This document shows positions 1 to 8,575 of a stretch of 64,000 nt of DNA, piece by piece. Under the pieces are notes generated by a model. That model was not told the origin of the DNA, made no database searches, and saw nothing but the letters and a program-made list of their open reading frames with translations. How positions within the stretch are numbered: position 1 is the stretch's first letter; each line of letters begins with the position of its first letter. Source of the DNA: Epibacterium sp. Ofav1-8 (lineage in GTDB: Bacteria > Pseudomonadota > Alphaproteobacteria > Rhodobacterales > Rhodobacteraceae); contig NZ_JAKRFD010000006.1 of the NCBI RefSeq assembly GCF_022348185.1, positions 124,001 to 188,000 of the forward strand, written 5' to 3'. The position numbers and the translations under genes are program-made.

Positions 1-216
1 GTTGATTTGCTGCGCGACCTGCAGGCCCGCTACGGGCTGGCCTATCTCTTCATCAGCCACGATCTCAATGTCGTACGCGCCATGTCGCATGAGATCCTGG
101 TGATGAAGGCGGGCGACATCGTCGAACATGGCGCCGCGGATGAGGTGTTTACCAAGCCGAAACAGGACTACACGCGACATCTACTCTCCGCCGTCACATT
201 GGACGGTCACCCGTAG
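1..216 (+). CDS. ABC transporter ATP-binding protein, C-terminal fragment (peptide/opine type)
   Basis: This is the last 71 codons of an ATP-binding subunit that begins before the window; the frame is open from base 1. The switch (H-loop) motif LFISHDL is visible, followed by the segment VRAMSHEILVMKAGDIVEHG, which is typical of the C-terminal half of oligopeptide or dipeptide transporter ATPases. The tail TRHLLSAV also fits that family, in which the end of the nucleotide-binding domain leads into the oligopeptide-type C-terminal extension. The Walker A and signature motifs lie outside the window, so the substrate cannot be stated. The stop is TAG. Confidence 0.85.
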   Translation, partial: VDLLRDLQARYGLAYLFISHDLNVVRAMSHEILVMKAGDIVEHGAADEVFTKPKQDYTRHLLSAVTLDGHP

Positions 217-464
217 GCTCAGGACTCAAAGCAGAAAATAACAAGCGCTACGAGTGCGATGGCGGAGGAGAGAGTTTTTGGGGCACCGGTAGTATCTGGT
301 TGCGACACGTCGTCGATCTTAGAGCCGGTCAAGCATTATCCCGGTGTGTTTGCGGTGTTTGTAGCGACGCTTGTGATGCTTTAGCGATGTTTTGCGCTCC
401 TTCCGGCCGGGGGAGCAGGCGCGTGTCCCTCTATTTTGCAGGGCTTCGCGGAACTAGTCGGCGT

Positions 465-1549
465 GGCTTTGTTGCACAAACCGGTTTATGGGCGTGCTTC
501 CCCTTTCCCCGGGCGGATTTAGCCTATGGGCCCGGTGACAGGTATGCTGAGGGCTGTGTAGCGGTTGAGCACGGAGATGCGGATTTGGATTTCCGCGACC
601 TGTCTATCGAAGTCCCGCGCCATGAGCCTTTGACCCATCAGTTTCACGCAGTGCATTTTGCTCTCGACGCGGCTTCGGCGGTGGTATCCTGACCGCTTTC
701 GCCACAGGCACACCCCAGGTAACGAGACGCACGCACTGCTTCTTTGCGTGTGATAGCGCCTGCACTGGTGGGCTTCCAGGGCTTGGCGTTCCTGCGCGGC
801 GGGGTCACAGCATGTGCATCCCGGACGGCAACGGCCTCGTGGCATTTGCGTGTGTCGTATGCTCCGTTGGAAGTCACTGATCCGATTGTCCGGGGGGGTG
901 ACCCAACAGTTCGGGCAGCATTGGCGCATCACTGACATTGCTGCTTGTGACCTCCACGGCGCGCACTTCCAGCGTTCATTCATCAATACCGATGTGTGTC
1001 TTGCGCCAAATCCGGCGTTTCGGACCGCCATGCTTGCGCGTTTGTCGGGAAACACTCCCCCAGACTGTTTTCTGATCCTCCGCACTCCACTCGCCTTCAC
1101 CCTCGGCCTTGATGCCGGTACTATCGATCAGGAGATTGAACGGGCCGGTACCGCCTCGACACGGCAGGCATACATTCAGCGTTTTCTGGCGGCGGCAAAA
1201 CGTGCTGTAATCTGGCACAGCCCAATCCAGCCCAACCAGCCGCAGGAGGCTCTGACCGAAACCCGTCTTCTGTCTCAACGGCATACCAAACAGCACCTTC
1301 ATCGTGAGGCAAGTCTGGATCGCCGCATCGCTGAAGCTTCGCTGCCGACCGCGCTTGCCGCTGGGCGGCGGCGTCCAAACCATCTCCGGATCAAACCAGA
1401 TCGATAGCGATCCGCGCTGCTTAAATGCATCATTGTAGGACGACCAGTTCGTGGTCTCGTATTTCGTAGGGGCCCAACTGCTCATACATACCGGGTATCA
1501 CGCTGGATTGATGAGATGAATCCCAGGGAACGATCTGTACAACAAACCC
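465..1549 (-). mobile_element. Degenerate IS5-family insertion sequence
   Basis: An element of about 1.09 kb is bounded by imperfect 16-base inverted repeats: ggctttgttgcacaaa at 465-480, and the complement of tctgtacaacaaaccc at 1534-1549 (13 of 16 positions match). The terminal sequence and the encoded transposase match the IS5/IS903-like elements common in Rhodobacteraceae. I could not identify a convincing target-site duplication. The transposase frame is broken, so the copy should be unable to move by itself. Confidence 0.7.
519..1485 (-). pseudogene. IS5-family transposase, frameshifted
   Basis: The N-terminal part (frame ending at 976) starts MSSWAPTKYETTNWSSYNDA and includes the segment NLLIDSTGIKAEGEGEW, which carries the first catalytic Asp of the IS5 DDE domain. 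The second part appears in other frames: SNGAYDTRKCHEAVA (within 644-877) and the C-terminal segment MHCVKLMGQRLMARDFDR (within 519-1100). An intact protein would need at least two frame changes, so this is a dead transposase. The family assignment rests on these recognisable blocks. Confidence 0.8.
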
Positions 1550-2013
1550 CGTCTGTGCACGCAGCTTCAAGGAAAACTTCCGTGTCCGGTATAGTTCACC
1601 AAGTCGGAGGTTTGATCGCTTGGGCGGAGACCGTCGAGCCGGACTATGGTGCGCGCGCATTTGAGAACTTTGAGTCGGTTGACTGGCCGCCATTGGAGCC
1701 GAACCGTCTCCTAGGTCATCGAGACTGAAAGCCAGGGTCGCATGAAGCTACAAACCAACCAAAATGTTTGAGTTAACTAGGGGCTGAGGCAAGCGCAATA
1801 ACAGTGAAAGTCGTCGTTTGCTGCGAATTATAGAATCGTTCGCTTGTTCGCTTCGCGGTTGCCGCGAATGCCCGGATCGACGGGCGGCGCCGCGGCATCT
1901 GGATGTCAAGGCGGATGTCGGCATTGGAGCCGTGAGTGTCGGGCAGCGGGAGGCCGGAGGGACCATGCGGTTTGTCTGCTTCAGCAGTTTCGCCACGGCA
2001 ACTAGAGATGACG
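1550..2013. other. Region without a recognisable gene
   Basis: This 464-base stretch lies between the IS remnant and the first ATPase copy. Short frames exist, but none has recognisable content or a good ribosome binding site. From about 1935 onward the sequence resembles the region downstream of the second ATPase copy near 23.4 kb, so that part belongs to the duplicated block. Confidence 0.5.
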
Positions 2014-2725
2014 TCAATTTGCCAGTTGCTTACAGACAAAGTCGGCGCGTGTTACAATGTCGGTGCACGGCAGCTCCGTGATTTTGTATCCGAGGGCGGT
2101 GTAGGTCTCGCGCAGGACGGCACAGGTCGCTTCGGCTTCGGCGCGAGTCTGCTTGCGTTCGCTGTCTTGCGTGAAGATCTCATCCCAGAACGGCGCCAGG
2201 AAGACGCGACGGTTGTAGTGGGCTGCCTTGGCTGCTGCGGCGACGTGGGGCGGCACGGGGAGGCCGCAGAGCTTAAGGTAGCCAAGAGTGTCGGGAATGC
2301 CGCGGTCGAAGATTGTGGGGCCTGAGAGCGCCCGTGCGGCGCTGTAGGTGCGCAGGTCCCGCTCCAGCAGCCGTTCGGCATAGGCCGTGCGATCCGCCCA
2401 GGGGAGGGCGTCTCCGCCGCTGGCCATCTCCTCTCGGATGATCGTGCGGCCGGATTCGGGCACAGTGTGGAAGCCGCGGCAGGCAAGCTCGGTGATGAGG
2501 CTGGTCTTGCCCGTACCGGGGCCGCCCGTCACGACAAAGAAATGGTCGCTCATGGGCCATCCTCGGTTTTGACAGAGGGGAGGGCTGCGAAGCGATCAAC
2601 ACGCCGAAAAGGCGCGGATCGTATTAGCACGGGTTTTTGTATGAAAAACAGCACCTGTCTGCGCGACAGAGGCAAATCCCTTGACGAGAAAGGCAGAGCT
2701 ATCTGGCGCTTTTAAGGAAGTGGGA
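1935..2725. repeat. Left copy of a diverged direct repeat (ATPase gene plus flanks)
   Basis: This block is similar, but not identical, to about 23400-24180. The similarity covers the P-loop ATPase gene, its start-side flank (the fragment gacgagaaaggca occurs in both) and part of its downstream side. The right copy runs up to the 3' end of tRNA-Ala. The left copy loses similarity just before the point where the tRNA would begin. The two copies are in the same orientation. Confidence 0.75.
2014..2553 (-). CDS. P-loop ATPase/kinase-like protein (AAA_28 type), copy 1
   Basis: This 179-residue protein starts MSDHFFVVTGGPGTGKTS, with a Walker A motif at residues 10-17. It belongs with the small single-domain AAA_28-like ATPases, which are often annotated as predicted ATPases or kinases. 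The segment FDRGIPDTLGYLKLCGLPVP resembles a nucleotide-kinase lid region. A diverged copy of 233 residues lies at 23316-24017 and differs mainly in a longer C-terminus; this copy ends earlier, at LAN. No partner gene is obvious. The cellular substrate is unknown. Confidence 0.75.
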   Translation of the reverse strand: MSDHFFVVTGGPGTGKTSLITELACRGFHTVPESGRTIIREEMASGGDALPWADRTAYAERLLERDLRTYSAARALSGPTIFDRGIPDTLGYLKLCGLPVPPHVAAAAKAAHYNRRVFLAPFWDEIFTQDSERKQTRAEAEATCAVLRETYTALGYKITELPCTDIVTRADFVCKQLAN

Positions 2726-2961
2726 AGGGGCACATAGTTTTGCCTCTGAGCGCCAAAATTTCCTTTTGAAGTCAGTGCCCCGAAATCTCGATGCTGAACT
2801 GAAGCTGCCTTTTTCGTCAGATAAGGTTGCCTCTCGGAAGATATGAAAAAAGCCGACGCAGTGGTCGGCTTTCTCAAGGGTTATCGTGTCAGAAGGTTCT
2901 GGGGATGGAATGCACAGGCTTCGGCCCCATCAGGCAGCAAATCCCACCATCATTCCTGACC
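2554..2961. other. Intergenic stretch between ATPase copy 1 and the transposition operon
   Basis: The first ~170 bases match the flank of the second ATPase copy. The remainder is unrelated and holds the terminator of the transposition operon (2846-2872). I see no coding sequence here. It could contain one end of the Tn7-like element, but I could not find a paired terminal repeat. Confidence 0.5.
2846..2872 (-). terminator. Intrinsic terminator of the tnsA-tniABQ operon
   Basis: A perfect 9-bp stem (aaagccgac / gtcggcttt, loop of 6) is followed, on the minus strand, by a run of six T. It lies 90 bases beyond the last tniQ-frame stop, so it closes the operon. Confidence 0.85.
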
Positions 2962-3642
2962 TCATCTATCGTTCACATCGCGGCGGCGGAAGATGATCCG
3001 GTTTTCGCCGTTGAAGATGAGTGGTTCGACGCCGTTCTTGTAAAGCTCGCGGCAGAGATTGGCGGGATCGCGTCGTAACTCGCGGGCAAGATCGGTAGCA
3101 GAGATGTAGTGCTCGGCGAAGATTGTGACGGAGGCCTCATCGACCACCCGCCAGCGTTCTGAGGACTTTTGGCTCTTTGGAGCAGCACTCAAGTAGGCTG
3201 CGTTCACCAAATTGCGGATTGTAGCGGTATCGACTCCTAGCTTGCCGGCAGCCTCCGACATGCTGATCGCACCAGCTGAGTTCTGGCCTATGGCCGTTTT
3301 GGCCCGCTCGACAGATATCAGGAAATCGTTGAACCTTGCGTCTGCGCCCGTAGCACAGCGTAGCGGAATGTCGTGTTCGAAAATCAGATGCAGGAGTTCG
3401 AGGGTCGAGCATTGGCACGCGGGCGTGGCCGCAACGAGGGAAACCTCATCATTGGCCGGTTCCAAATCAGGGCGTGTTTGGCGGTATAAGCGACCGATAA
3501 AGGCGTCGAGATCTTCCCTTCGGAAATACGGCGCGTTTCGGGCCATCTCTCCTGCCTTCTTGATGAGCCCTTCCACGACGAACGTGCGCAGCAGGTGGAT
3601 GTCCAGCCCGAGATAGTCTGCCGCATCGAACCCGCGTAGCAC
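2962..3642 (-). CDS. TniQ C-terminal part, separated from tniQ by an in-frame TAG
   Basis: This 226-residue frame (GTG start at 3642) is in the same reading frame as tniQ. The two are separated only by the TAG at 3664-3666 and seven sense codons. It contains helix-turn-helix-like segments such as DAADYLGLDIHLLRTFVVEG near its N-terminus and ISMSEAAGKLGVDTATIRNL in its middle, as expected for the DNA-binding C-terminal part of long TniQ/TnsD proteins. I infer that tniQ was originally one gene of about 603 codons. Whether the downstream part is translated separately is unknown; no strong ribosome binding site precedes GTG 3642. Confidence 0.7.
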   Translation of the reverse strand: MLRGFDAADYLGLDIHLLRTFVVEGLIKKAGEMARNAPYFRREDLDAFIGRLYRQTRPDLEPANDEVSLVAATPACQCSTLELLHLIFEHDIPLRCATGADARFNDFLISVERAKTAIGQNSAGAISMSEAAGKLGVDTATIRNLVNAAYLSAAPKSQKSSERWRVVDEASVTIFAEHYISATDLARELRRDPANLCRELYKNGVEPLIFNGENRIIFRRRDVNDR

Positions 3643-3663
3643 GCCGTTGGTTTCATTGGCGAG

Positions 3664-4773
3664 CTATTGCAGCGTCTCCCGTGACGGGTAGCGATGATAG
3701 GTGATGGCACCGGATTTTCCCGATTTCGAGATGTCACCACGCTCCAGAAGTTTATGGCGCAGCATCCGTTCGTCGATGCCGTAGGCCTTCGCGCCTTTTC
3801 GAAGGGAATACACCTGTTGCCTGTCGCAACGTATCCGCAGGACTGTGCTACCGACGAGCACGGGATAGGTCCGCAGGATGTAGTCGAAGACCATCTGACG
3901 GATGTCATCGAAGGCAGCATCATCCTCACGCTGGGATAGCCAGGTCAGGAAAGAACCTGCAATCGCACCGTAGGTGTGACAGCCAGGGCCTGCCTTTAAG
4001 CGAAGCTCTTCAAGCACTGCGACCATCTGATCAGGTCCGTTGCATAGGACGTCGTATCCGGCTGCACCGGCCTCAAGCCATTGTCGTTCGGTCGTTTCAG
4101 CTCGACTGGCTTTGGGGCCTCGCGTCAGCAAAAGGCCGAAATTTTCGCAAAGCTGTGCCGCGACATGGAACTCCAGCGTGTCGAGCCAACGGCCCGCAGA
4201 CGCGCCATCCAATCGGCCAAGGAGGTAGCGCTCCAGAGATCGCGCTTCTTCGGCAACGATCTGAATGTCGTCTATGTCCATGTTGTCGACCATCCGCGCG
4301 AAATCATAGCTGTGCTTGTGATGCGAGGGAGGCGGGACCTCGATCAACATGCAGGAATGGTGGGCGCAGGTTCGGATAGAAGTGAGTTGCCATGCCCCGA
4401 GATGAAACGGGCCATGGGCACCCTGCTCTGAAAGAGCTTCAGCGGCACATTTCGGGCATCCTCTGATCGTGCTTCGGCTGTAGGCCGTGAACCTCGGCGC
4501 TTCTGCCCCCAGCTGATAATTCGTCTTCGACGGGGCGTGGGGTGTCCAAGTGCGGAGTGTGGTGGGAGCGCACCCGGCGAGTGCGGCAACCCGCTCGATC
4601 TCCACCGGGTCGCCGACTTTCAAGGCGCGATAGGAAATGCTCATGTCGGCGCAGAAGGACTGAAGACTTGCCGTCCCATTCTTCCGCGCGATGCGGGATG
4701 CAAGCGACGTCGCGCTTTCACCGGGTACCGGAGTGACGTTGAGTGGAAGCGGCTTGAGGGGGGACAACATCAT
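3664..4773 (-). CDS. tniQ: TniQ family target-selection protein, N-terminal part
   Basis: TniQ/TnsD proteins choose the insertion target of Tn7-like transposons and recruit the TnsC/TniB ATPase. This 369-residue product starts MMLSPLKPLPLN and has the family zinc-binding pattern: C106 and C109 (CPKC), then C136 with H139 (RTCAHHSC). Its ATG overlaps the tniB stop as ATGA, indicating translational coupling. It ends at an amber codon after RETLQ, but the same frame continues for another 233 codons with TniQ-like content. The gene is therefore probably truncated by a nonsense mutation, and target selection may be impaired or altered. No CRISPR array or Cascade genes lie nearby. Confidence 0.85.
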   Translation of the reverse strand: MMLSPLKPLPLNVTPVPGESATSLASRIARKNGTASLQSFCADMSISYRALKVGDPVEIERVAALAGCAPTTLRTWTPHAPSKTNYQLGAEAPRFTAYSRSTIRGCPKCAAEALSEQGAHGPFHLGAWQLTSIRTCAHHSCMLIEVPPPSHHKHSYDFARMVDNMDIDDIQIVAEEARSLERYLLGRLDGASAGRWLDTLEFHVAAQLCENFGLLLTRGPKASRAETTERQWLEAGAAGYDVLCNGPDQMVAVLEELRLKAGPGCHTYGAIAGSFLTWLSQREDDAAFDDIRQMVFDYILRTYPVLVGSTVLRIRCDRQQVYSLRKGAKAYGIDERMLRHKLLERGDISKSGKSGAITYHRYPSRETLQ

Positions 4774-5723
4774 GTGCGGTTCTCCCGAGAAAACACTTGG
4801 CGGGCGTCGATGCGCATGAAGTCCGGCACGAGAAACGGGTTGAACTCGGCATCGCAGGAGCTCCGCCGATGGTAGGCCCTGATGAAATTGTGCCGGTTCA
4901 GCGTTTCCTGCCCCTGCAGGTAGGCATCCTCAATTGCGTCCAGGATCAAGAAGATGGCGTTGCCGAACTGGTTGGCCGCAGCATGGACCAAGCGTTCGCC
5001 GTGGATTAACTCCAGAACGTCATCCTCTGGTTCGAGCTTCGCCCGTTCGCAGTAGTTCTCGAGCAGGTCGAGAATATCATCACCATATGCGGCAGGGGAT
5101 AGGCTCTCGAACCGAACGGTCCTCATGCGCCGAGCGAGCTGGTGGTCGTGGTTGAGGATGTCTTCCAGCTCGTTTGTGCCCGACAGAATGATCCCAACTG
5201 GCCATTCCGGGTCCGTCATCAGAGTCTTCAGCATGGATGTCACCGAATCTAGCTCGTGCTTGGTGCCCCGCGACGCCAGGTCCTGCGCCTCGTCGAGATG
5301 CACGAACAGGACACGCCGCTCCTTGAGGTGATGTTGGACCAAGTCCCAGATGTACCAAGCATGGCGATCGGCACCGATAGGGTAGCCTAGCGCCCGAAGG
5401 AGCATCTGTCCGACGAATTTCAGAGTTGCGGGTGATGGCACCCGCAAGCTGATGATGGTTGAATCTCCGTAACCTCGATCGGCCAGTCTCTGGCTTTGCT
5501 GGGAACGAAGATGGTTGATTGCCGCGCTTTTTCCGGCCCCGGAATGCCCGGACAGGGCAAGCCCTTGTGCCTCGTTGATACGACCGGTTTGGATATCTAC
5601 GAGCCTTTTCTCGGCGAGGATGGAGAACCCTTCTGCCAGTGGAACGAAGCGCTCGTGATCGACGAAGTACCCCTTCAGTTCAGCGATCCGCTGGGCTGCT
5701 TGGATGATCAGATCATTTTCCAT
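4770..5723 (-). CDS. tniB: TniB/TnsC-like transposition ATPase
   Basis: This 317-residue AAA+ ATPase regulates the transposase and links it to the target selector. Walker A is GHSGAGKS at residues 59-66, and Walker B is LFVHLDEAQDL. ATG 5723 is chosen because the family N-terminus begins there (MENDLIIQAAQRIAELKGYF) and a G-rich ribosome binding site (GGGGG) lies upstream. The start overlaps the tniA coding end, and the stop overlaps the tniQ start (ATGA). The frame extends further upstream as open sequence, but that part is antisense-like and not family sequence. Confidence 0.9.
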   Translation of the reverse strand: MENDLIIQAAQRIAELKGYFVDHERFVPLAEGFSILAEKRLVDIQTGRINEAQGLALSGHSGAGKSAAINHLRSQQSQRLADRGYGDSTIISLRVPSPATLKFVGQMLLRALGYPIGADRHAWYIWDLVQHHLKERRVLFVHLDEAQDLASRGTKHELDSVTSMLKTLMTDPEWPVGIILSGTNELEDILNHDHQLARRMRTVRFESLSPAAYGDDILDLLENYCERAKLEPEDDVLELIHGERLVHAAANQFGNAIFLILDAIEDAYLQGQETLNRHNFIRAYHRRSSCDAEFNPFLVPDFMRIDARQVFSRENRT

Positions 5724-7857
5724 CGTTGAACCCCCAGCGTCTGCGGTTCTTGCTTCTCGTTCGACGCTCGGATACCGGCCCGTCATCGTCGCTGCCCGGC
5801 TTCCGAGATGTGCCCTTTGGCGGAGTAATGGAGATCGCGTCTCTGAGCAGGTCGTTGCTCGGCGGCATGTATCCCAACCGCTGCTCATCAGAGCGGAGCG
5901 GATAGTGCAGCGCCGCATCAGCGCGGGCGACTTCCACGTCGGTCACATGGAAAGGTGTCAGGGCGCGCAGCGAGAATGCGCGGCGGTTCGCGTCTGATAT
6001 CCGCGCGATAGCCCGCTGGACCTTGGGCGCGTCCAACTTCGCAGCACGCGCATGTGCGTGACGAACGGCCCGAACGCCTTCACGCAGCTCGTCGAAGCTC
6101 ACGCCCTCGAAGCCGGGTTGATTGGCGAGCGCCGGATACCAGGTTGCGCCGACCTTGACGGCGATCCACCCGATGTCCTGCAGATCGACCCTGATTTCCA
6201 CCTCCCGTATGGGAGAGTGCAGATAGGCTTCCCGCAGCGCCTCGCAGCTATAGCTGAGCCCCGAGAACAGCACGCCCTCGTCATTGAGCTTCCGGGGCAT
6301 CGGCCTGCCGAATGCCTTCCTGAGGGTCAAACCATCCGGCACCGGAGGCGTCCCGTGTTTAGCCGCCAGCCGCTTCCAGGCTGCATTCGGGGTTTCCCCG
6401 TTCAGAGAGCCATGCGGTTGGTTGTGGTAGATATCAACGATATAGGTCAGCAGGACCTTGATCAGGTCGTCATCACACAGACAGGCGAGCATTTCTGAAG
6501 GATAGTCACCGCGATTAACAGTGTCGAAGAAGGTCCGGCCTGCCAGCCGCGGCATGAGCTGATGCCCGAGAGTGCGGAAGAAGGACTCGATGTGCCCCCG
6601 CATCCAGGGGATACCAGCGGGCGGCAAGTGCGACGTGACCCCAAGTGACGCTACCGTTGCTTGGAAGGCATCCGAGACGAAGGCAGGCCCCATGTCGGTC
6701 ACGAGGGTTCCGATCCCACCGTGATGATGCCATGTGCTCTCGCATTCGGCCGCCTGGGCCAGCGGGGTCTTGTCCTCGAAAATCTGCCGCAGCGCGCGGA
6801 TCGCATCATCCGAGTTTGGATTGTCGGCCAGTCGCATCGAAACGACACATTTCGTGGCGCAGTCGATCGCAAGATACATCCAGCGCCGCCCTGTCTCGAA
6901 TTTCTTCTGCCGATCTGGGGGCAGGTGTTCCCAGATGCCTGTCAGCGTCAGTAACGACATGACGTCGAGCTTGTTTTCATCCATCTCGACCCGCTCCATG
7001 GGGCGCACGACATCAGGACCGTTGCTGCTCATGGCAAATTTCCTGGCGGCCGCAGATGCGCCAAATCGTTTTGTGCAGACGTAGAATGGGTCTGCCGAGT
7101 CCAATCGGCGTTTAACGCTGGAGGCAGAAGGGATCGCGAGCGGCGTTGCTCCCGCGCTGGCTCTACGCGCGTTCTCTTCGGCGAACAGCGCCCGAGTCTC
7201 CTGAATAGACTGGACCTTGGTTGGTTGCTGCGTGTCGGCGTAAATCTCGATGACCTGGTTCATCAGGGCTTCCGCCTTCGGACACCAGCGCCGGCTCCGA
7301 TTGCCGGATAGGTGAGTGGCCGGAATGAGAGAAAGTGCAGAGTAGCCTGCAGCCTGATAGGAGCGGACCCACTGCAAGACCGTTCGGCTTCCCGGCAGCT
7401 TACGAACTCTTATTTCCTTGCCCGGTCGTATCTTGGCAAAGGCCGCTGCGCCTTCGCCAACGAGCCTGGCCGTCACTGATGCGAGGTGCGCTTTGGCCTG
7501 CTCATATGCCCGCTGCGTGCGTTTGACGAGGCCCGCAGCTTCGAGAGCCAGGAAGGCGTCACAGACGGCCTTCCGCCAGATCACCAGCCGTGCGGTCTTT
7601 TCCGACAGTTCGCTGATGACCTCTACCGGCTTGTTGCGACGCGCCTCTTGCGTAGCCCGGTCAAAATATCCTGGAAAATATTTGGTATCTGGGCGACGCA
7701 TCATCTCAGCAAGTTCTCGGTGAGAAAAAGCCTCTGTGACCCCGGGCTGGCCCACACGCCCATAGATACCGCCGTGCTCGTTGGTCTCAATCGGGTAGAT
7801 CGCGACACCCGCAGTGATAATCATGTCAGAGGTCGACAAGCGGAAGTGAGGGATCAT
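5713..7857 (-). CDS. tniA: TniA/TnsB-like DDE transposase
   Basis: This 714-residue protein is the strand-transfer transposase of a Tn7/Tn5053-like element. The retroviral-integrase-like core shows the triad D293 (MDENKLD), D388 (LVTDMGPAF) and E424 (GHIESFF). The D-D-35-E spacing between the last two is canonical. N-terminal helix-turn-helix regions precede the core. ATG 7857 overlaps the tnsA stop as ATGA. The motif is complete and the frame is open, so this protein could be active. The longer open frame to 7890 reads into tnsA and is less likely to be used. Confidence 0.92.
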   Translation of the reverse strand: MIPHFRLSTSDMIITAGVAIYPIETNEHGGIYGRVGQPGVTEAFSHRELAEMMRRPDTKYFPGYFDRATQEARRNKPVEVISELSEKTARLVIWRKAVCDAFLALEAAGLVKRTQRAYEQAKAHLASVTARLVGEGAAAFAKIRPGKEIRVRKLPGSRTVLQWVRSYQAAGYSALSLIPATHLSGNRSRRWCPKAEALMNQVIEIYADTQQPTKVQSIQETRALFAEENARRASAGATPLAIPSASSVKRRLDSADPFYVCTKRFGASAAARKFAMSSNGPDVVRPMERVEMDENKLDVMSLLTLTGIWEHLPPDRQKKFETGRRWMYLAIDCATKCVVSMRLADNPNSDDAIRALRQIFEDKTPLAQAAECESTWHHHGGIGTLVTDMGPAFVSDAFQATVASLGVTSHLPPAGIPWMRGHIESFFRTLGHQLMPRLAGRTFFDTVNRGDYPSEMLACLCDDDLIKVLLTYIVDIYHNQPHGSLNGETPNAAWKRLAAKHGTPPVPDGLTLRKAFGRPMPRKLNDEGVLFSGLSYSCEALREAYLHSPIREVEIRVDLQDIGWIAVKVGATWYPALANQPGFEGVSFDELREGVRAVRHAHARAAKLDAPKVQRAIARISDANRRAFSLRALTPFHVTDVEVARADAALHYPLRSDEQRLGYMPPSNDLLRDAISITPPKGTSRKPGSDDDGPVSERRTRSKNRRRWGFNDGK

Positions 7858-8354
7858 GCTGCGGCCTCCACTAGAGAGGGGCGCGACCAAGCGAGCGTCC
7901 GCGCCGCTTCAGCGGCAGCCTGTCGGTCAATGTGCTGGTCCGTAACGAGCAGCACGCGATCCGCAAATGACTTGGATACTGCCGCAGAGACAGCTTCGAG
8001 CTCGGATGCAAAGTTCAGCTTCAGTACACGCGGCATGGGTTTGATGGCCACGGCGATGCGCTCCCCGTCAGTTTTCGTGACCAAGAAATCGAAGACATGT
8101 CGCGCGGGGCGGCCGTCAGTGCCGACATAGGATATCGCCGGGGGTTGTTCGCGGATGTGGTGCACGTCGTCGCGTACCAACATCAGGCAGAGGAAAGCGT
8201 ATTCGAGCGCACTCTCGAAGTGGATGATGCGCGGGCGCTCGAAGCCGGGCAGCAGTGCGACCATCGAGCCGCGAAGGCTCCCTTTTGAACGGCGCGCAGG
8301 CACCCGGGTCGCGTGGCTCGGCTCCGGCCCGCGGTAGAATAAGGTGTTGTACAT
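7854..8354 (-). CDS. tnsA: TnsA-like endonuclease
   Basis: TnsA cuts the 5' strands at the transposon ends, allowing cut-and-paste movement together with TnsB. From ATG 8354 the product is 166 residues. The PD-(D/E)xK pattern is recognisable: FESALEY near residues 46-52, HVFDF with D89, and VAIKP with K105. The usual Gln or Glu two residues before the Lys is Ala (A103). An upstream GTG at 8375 is an alternative start; ATG 8354 fits the family better. It is the first gene of a four-gene operon in which each gene overlaps the next. Confidence 0.75.
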   Translation of the reverse strand: MYNTLFYRGPEPSHATRVPARRSKGSLRGSMVALLPGFERPRIIHFESALEYAFLCLMLVRDDVHHIREQPPAISYVGTDGRPARHVFDFLVTKTDGERIAVAIKPMPRVLKLNFASELEAVSAAVSKSFADRVLLVTDQHIDRQAAAEAARTLAWSRPSLVEAAA

Positions 8355-8447
8355 GATGATTGGAGCGCACCTCACCTAGGCGCCGACCTATGTGGATCGG
8401 AACAGGTGCGGGGCGGCATCCCCTATGTTTGAGATGAGTTTAGCTGC

Positions 8448-8530
8448 CCTGCCGAGAGACGCCTCGGCAGGTTGACTTTTCGTGAGACTCAGGGGATGAA
8501 TAAGGGGTCGCGACCAACGACACTTATTCA
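8448..8530 (+). other. Cluster of hairpins between tnsA and the Ner-like gene
   Basis: Two strong inverted repeats lie in this non-coding stretch. One is a 9-bp stem at 8448-8456 / 8463-8471 with a 6-base loop. The other is an 8-bp stem at 8497-8504 / 8523-8530 that encloses the perfect palindrome ggtcgcgacc (8506-8515). Together with the terminator at 8534-8567 they could form a small structured RNA on the plus strand. They could equally be regulator or transposase binding sites. The sequence shows only the symmetry. Confidence 0.4.
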
Positions 8531-8533
8531 AAA

Positions 8534-8567
8534 GGCCTTCCTGTTAGCGCAGGAGGGTCTTTTTATT
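8534..8567. terminator. Bidirectional intrinsic terminator
   Basis: A 10-bp stem with two G-U pairs (8534-8543 / 8550-8559, loop of 6) is followed on the plus strand by TTTTTATTT and on the minus strand by TTTT. On the minus strand it lies just after the Ner-like gene and probably terminates it. Confidence 0.75.
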
Positions 8568-8575
8568 TCCCCATG

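Noticed and set aside
3384-3929. A 181-codon minus-strand frame overlapping the two tniQ parts
   Set aside because: It is a different frame from tniQ and has no family content. The real continuity is in the tniQ frame across the TAG.
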